This document shows positions 23,311 to 24,564 of a stretch of 24,564 bases of DNA, piece after piece (the first letter of the stretch is position 1; every line of letters begins with the position of its first letter). The stretch is from Candidatus Babeliales bacterium (GTDB taxonomy: Bacteria; Babelota; Babeliae; Babelales; JANWKD01). A model generated the notes under the pieces. It did not search any database. It had not been told where the DNA came from and saw only the letters and a list, made by a program, of their open reading frames with translations. Location of the stretch: positions 1 through 24,564 of the forward strand of contig JANWKD010000074.1 in the NCBI GenBank assembly GCA_025451595.1, written 5' to 3'. The translations under genes were made by a program, and so were the position numbers.

Positions 23311-23333
23311 TTTTATCATCCACTATGATAAAA
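23311..23333. repeat. Inverted repeat in the mlaF-moxR intergenic region
   Basis: TTTTATCAT (23311-23319) and ATGATAAAA (23325-23333) form a perfect 9-bp stem around CCACT, just before the moxR ribosome binding site. It has no proper T-run after it, so it is more likely an operator or leader hairpin than a terminator. Confidence 0.45.
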
Positions 23334-23347
23334 ATAAAAAGGATAAT

Positions 23348-24337
23348 ATGGAAACGCAAATTATAGATATTCACTCACCTGATCAGATTACGCAAGAGGT
23401 TTCTCGTTTTCAATTATTGCAGAACGAAGTAGCAAAAGTAATTGTAGGGCAAGAAGAAGCTATTACTTTTATACTTATTGGTATTTTATGCAACGGACAT
23501 GTACTGCTTGAGGGTGTACCTGGAATTGCAAAAACTACAATGATAAAAGCGATTACAAAAGCTCTTGGTCTTGATTTTAAACGAATTCAATTTACGCCAG
23601 ATTTATTACCTTCTGATCTTATTGGAACATTAATTTATAATCCTAAAACTCAAGATTTTGAAACAAAAAAAGGACCTATTTTTGCCAACTTAATTTTAGC
23701 AGATGAGATAAATAGAAGTCCTGCAAAAGTACAGTCCGCTTTGCTTGAGGCGATGCAAGAGAATCAAGTTACGATTGGCTCAACTACCTTTACGCTCGAA
23801 AAACCATTTTTGGTATTTGCAACACAAAATCCTATCGAGCAAGAAGGAACCTATCAACTACCCGAAGCTCAAGTAGATCGCTTTATGTTCAAAATAGTTA
23901 TGGGCTATCCAAGTGCCGAACAAGAAAAAAAGATTATTTTACGATCTAACGAAGTTTCATATTTGCAACAAATTATCTCCAGAGAGTATATTTTTGAAGC
24001 GCAAAAAATAGTAAGTAGTATATATATTGACGATCGAGTAGTTGATTATATTGTTTCACTTATACATGCCACGAGAAAACCCGAACAATACAAGTTACAA
24101 ACTATTAAAAAGTACTTTGAGGCTGGCGCTTCTCCACGTGCGACAATTGCACTGTATAATGCAAGCAAAGCGTATGCTTTTTTAAAAAATCGCCGGTATG
24201 TCACACCAGATGATGTAAAAGCGGTGGTGACTGCTGTTTTGCGGCATCGCATTACTCTATCTTCAGAGGCACACGCAGATAGAATAAATCCTGACGAGTT
24301 GATTCGAATTATGTTAAACACCGTACCTGCGCCATAA
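23348..24337 (+). CDS. MoxR-family AAA+ ATPase (329 aa)
   Basis: MoxR ATPases act as chaperones for maturation or metal insertion, often with VWA-domain and DUF58 partners. The ATG follows AAAAAGGATAAT, a good ribosome binding site. Seen: VIVGQEEAI at the start of the AAA_3 domain, Walker A GVPGIAKT (56-63), the MoxR motif QFTPDLLPSDLIG, Walker B LILADEINRSP (115-124), sensor 1 FATQNP, and the EAQVDRF arginine (178). The C-terminal lid carries GASPRA and LKNRRYVTPDDVKAV. The length is normal. The usual DUF58/VWA partner genes do not follow directly; a small ORF and a membrane protein start are found instead, so the partner here is unknown. Confidence 0.93.
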   Translation: METQIIDIHSPDQITQEVSRFQLLQNEVAKVIVGQEEAITFILIGILCNGHVLLEGVPGIAKTTMIKAITKALGLDFKRIQFTPDLLPSDLIGTLIYNPKTQDFETKKGPIFANLILADEINRSPAKVQSALLEAMQENQVTIGSTTFTLEKPFLVFATQNPIEQEGTYQLPEAQVDRFMFKIVMGYPSAEQEKKIILRSNEVSYLQQIISREYIFEAQKIVSSIYIDDRVVDYIVSLIHATRKPEQYKLQTIKKYFEAGASPRATIALYNASKAYAFLKNRRYVTPDDVKAVVTAVLRHRITLSSEAHADRINPDELIRIMLNTVPAP

Positions 24338-24340
24338 ACT

Positions 24341-24466
24341 ATGCAAAGAATAGCCTTTATACTATTTTTCATTTATGCTTTTTTAGTTGACACATTTAAC
24401 TTGACAAAATTAAAACATCCTGAGTATTGTTTGAGAATAAAAATTAAAAAAGGAAAGCATGAATGA
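24341..24466 (+). CDS. Possible small membrane protein (41 aa)
   Basis: An ATG four bases after the moxR stop opens a 41-codon frame, MQRIAFILFFIYAFLVDTFN then a basic part (LRIKIKKGKHE). Its TGA overlaps the next ATG as ATGA. A hydrophobic N-terminus and the overlap suggest a real gene, but there is no clear ribosome binding site, and TTGACA promoter-like boxes lie inside it. It may be only leader sequence. Confidence 0.25.
   Translation: MQRIAFILFFIYAFLVDTFNLTKLKHPEYCLRIKIKKGKHE
24401..24430 (+). promoter_or_regulatory. Promoter before the terminal membrane-protein gene
   Basis: A perfect -35 TTGACA (24401-24406) is followed 18 bases later by TATTGT (24425-24430). A second TTGACA lies 14 bases upstream at 24387-24392. 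The transcript would start about 25 bases before the ATG at 24463. Confidence 0.45.
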
Positions 24467-24564
24467 AACATCCATTCTGGCTTTTAAATATTACACTCCT
24501 AGCTTCATTTTTTCTAATGATAGGGTTTATATTTTTTTCTCAACAGAGAATCCCCAGAATTATT
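24463..24564 (+). CDS. N-terminal fragment of a membrane protein, cut by window end
   Basis: The ATG at 24463 has AAAGGA about eight bases upstream; another ATG at 24459 opens a different frame that lacks any hydrophobic segment. The visible 34 residues are MKHPFWLLNITLLASFFLMI then GFIFFSQQRIPRII: a short cytosolic N-terminus and one transmembrane anchor. The shape resembles single-span inner-membrane proteins such as those of type IV pilus or secretion systems, but too little is present to name it. It follows moxR in the same direction. Confidence 0.6.
   Translation, partial: MKHPFWLLNITLLASFFLMIGFIFFSQQRIPRII

Noticed and set aside
1..24564. tRNA, rRNA, CRISPR array, insertion sequence
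   Set aside because: No cloverleaf with a GTTCGA-type T-loop, no regular repeat-spacer array, no transposase and no terminal inverted repeats were seen by eye.

Overview
This is an AT-rich window with tightly packed genes. It combines reduced housekeeping modules (UvrC, ClpB, triosephosphate isomerase, SecG, an MlaE/MlaF lipid transporter, MoxR) with many exported proteins of unknown function: ankyrin proteins, very large secreted proteins, a Gly/Ala-rich hydrophobic protein, and a HINT/toxin protein with its immunity partner. SecG plus Mla-type lipid transport points to a diderm (Gram-negative-type) bacterium. The many secreted ankyrin proteins, giant secreted proteins and a shortened UvrC suggest a host-dependent lineage. 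Candidatus Dependentiae (TM6) is my best guess, but no rRNA is present, so this is inference.

Layout. 2-5889 (+): two overlapping genes for large proteins, the first cut by the window edge; the second is exported and both appear to carry a beta-rich lectin-like segment. 5890-10457 (-): an operon-like run of four diverged paralogues, each with a signal peptide and C-terminal ankyrin repeats. 10458-10670: a divergent control region in which both outward promoters use the extended -10 box TGGTATACT. 10671-14494 (+): a UvrC lacking its C-terminal HhH domain, coupled by an ATGA overlap to clpB, then a strong intrinsic terminator. 14614-16003 (-): a PH-like membrane protein and a glycine-zipper-like secreted protein.

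16193-18000 (+) is the most interesting part. A signal peptide, HINT domain, membrane helix and C-terminal toxin domain (Ntox21-like) lie in one protein. An acidic immunity gene follows with no gap, and then comes a decayed second copy of the start of that immunity gene. The toxin start codon sits inside one arm of a 14-nt perfect inverted repeat, so toxin translation may be controlled by RNA structure.

18018-20471 (-): two paralogous secreted/membrane proteins that look like M48 metallopeptidases that have lost the zinc-binding HExxH, then a secreted protein with a six-cysteine zinc-finger-like tail and its own terminator. 20577-24337 (+): tpiA with unusual active-site-loop residues, then secG-mlaE-mlaF as one unit, then a moxR ATPase. 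The window closes on a possible 41-residue small ORF and the start of a membrane protein. No tRNA, rRNA, CRISPR array or insertion sequence was seen, and no gene-free stretch exceeds about 215 bases.
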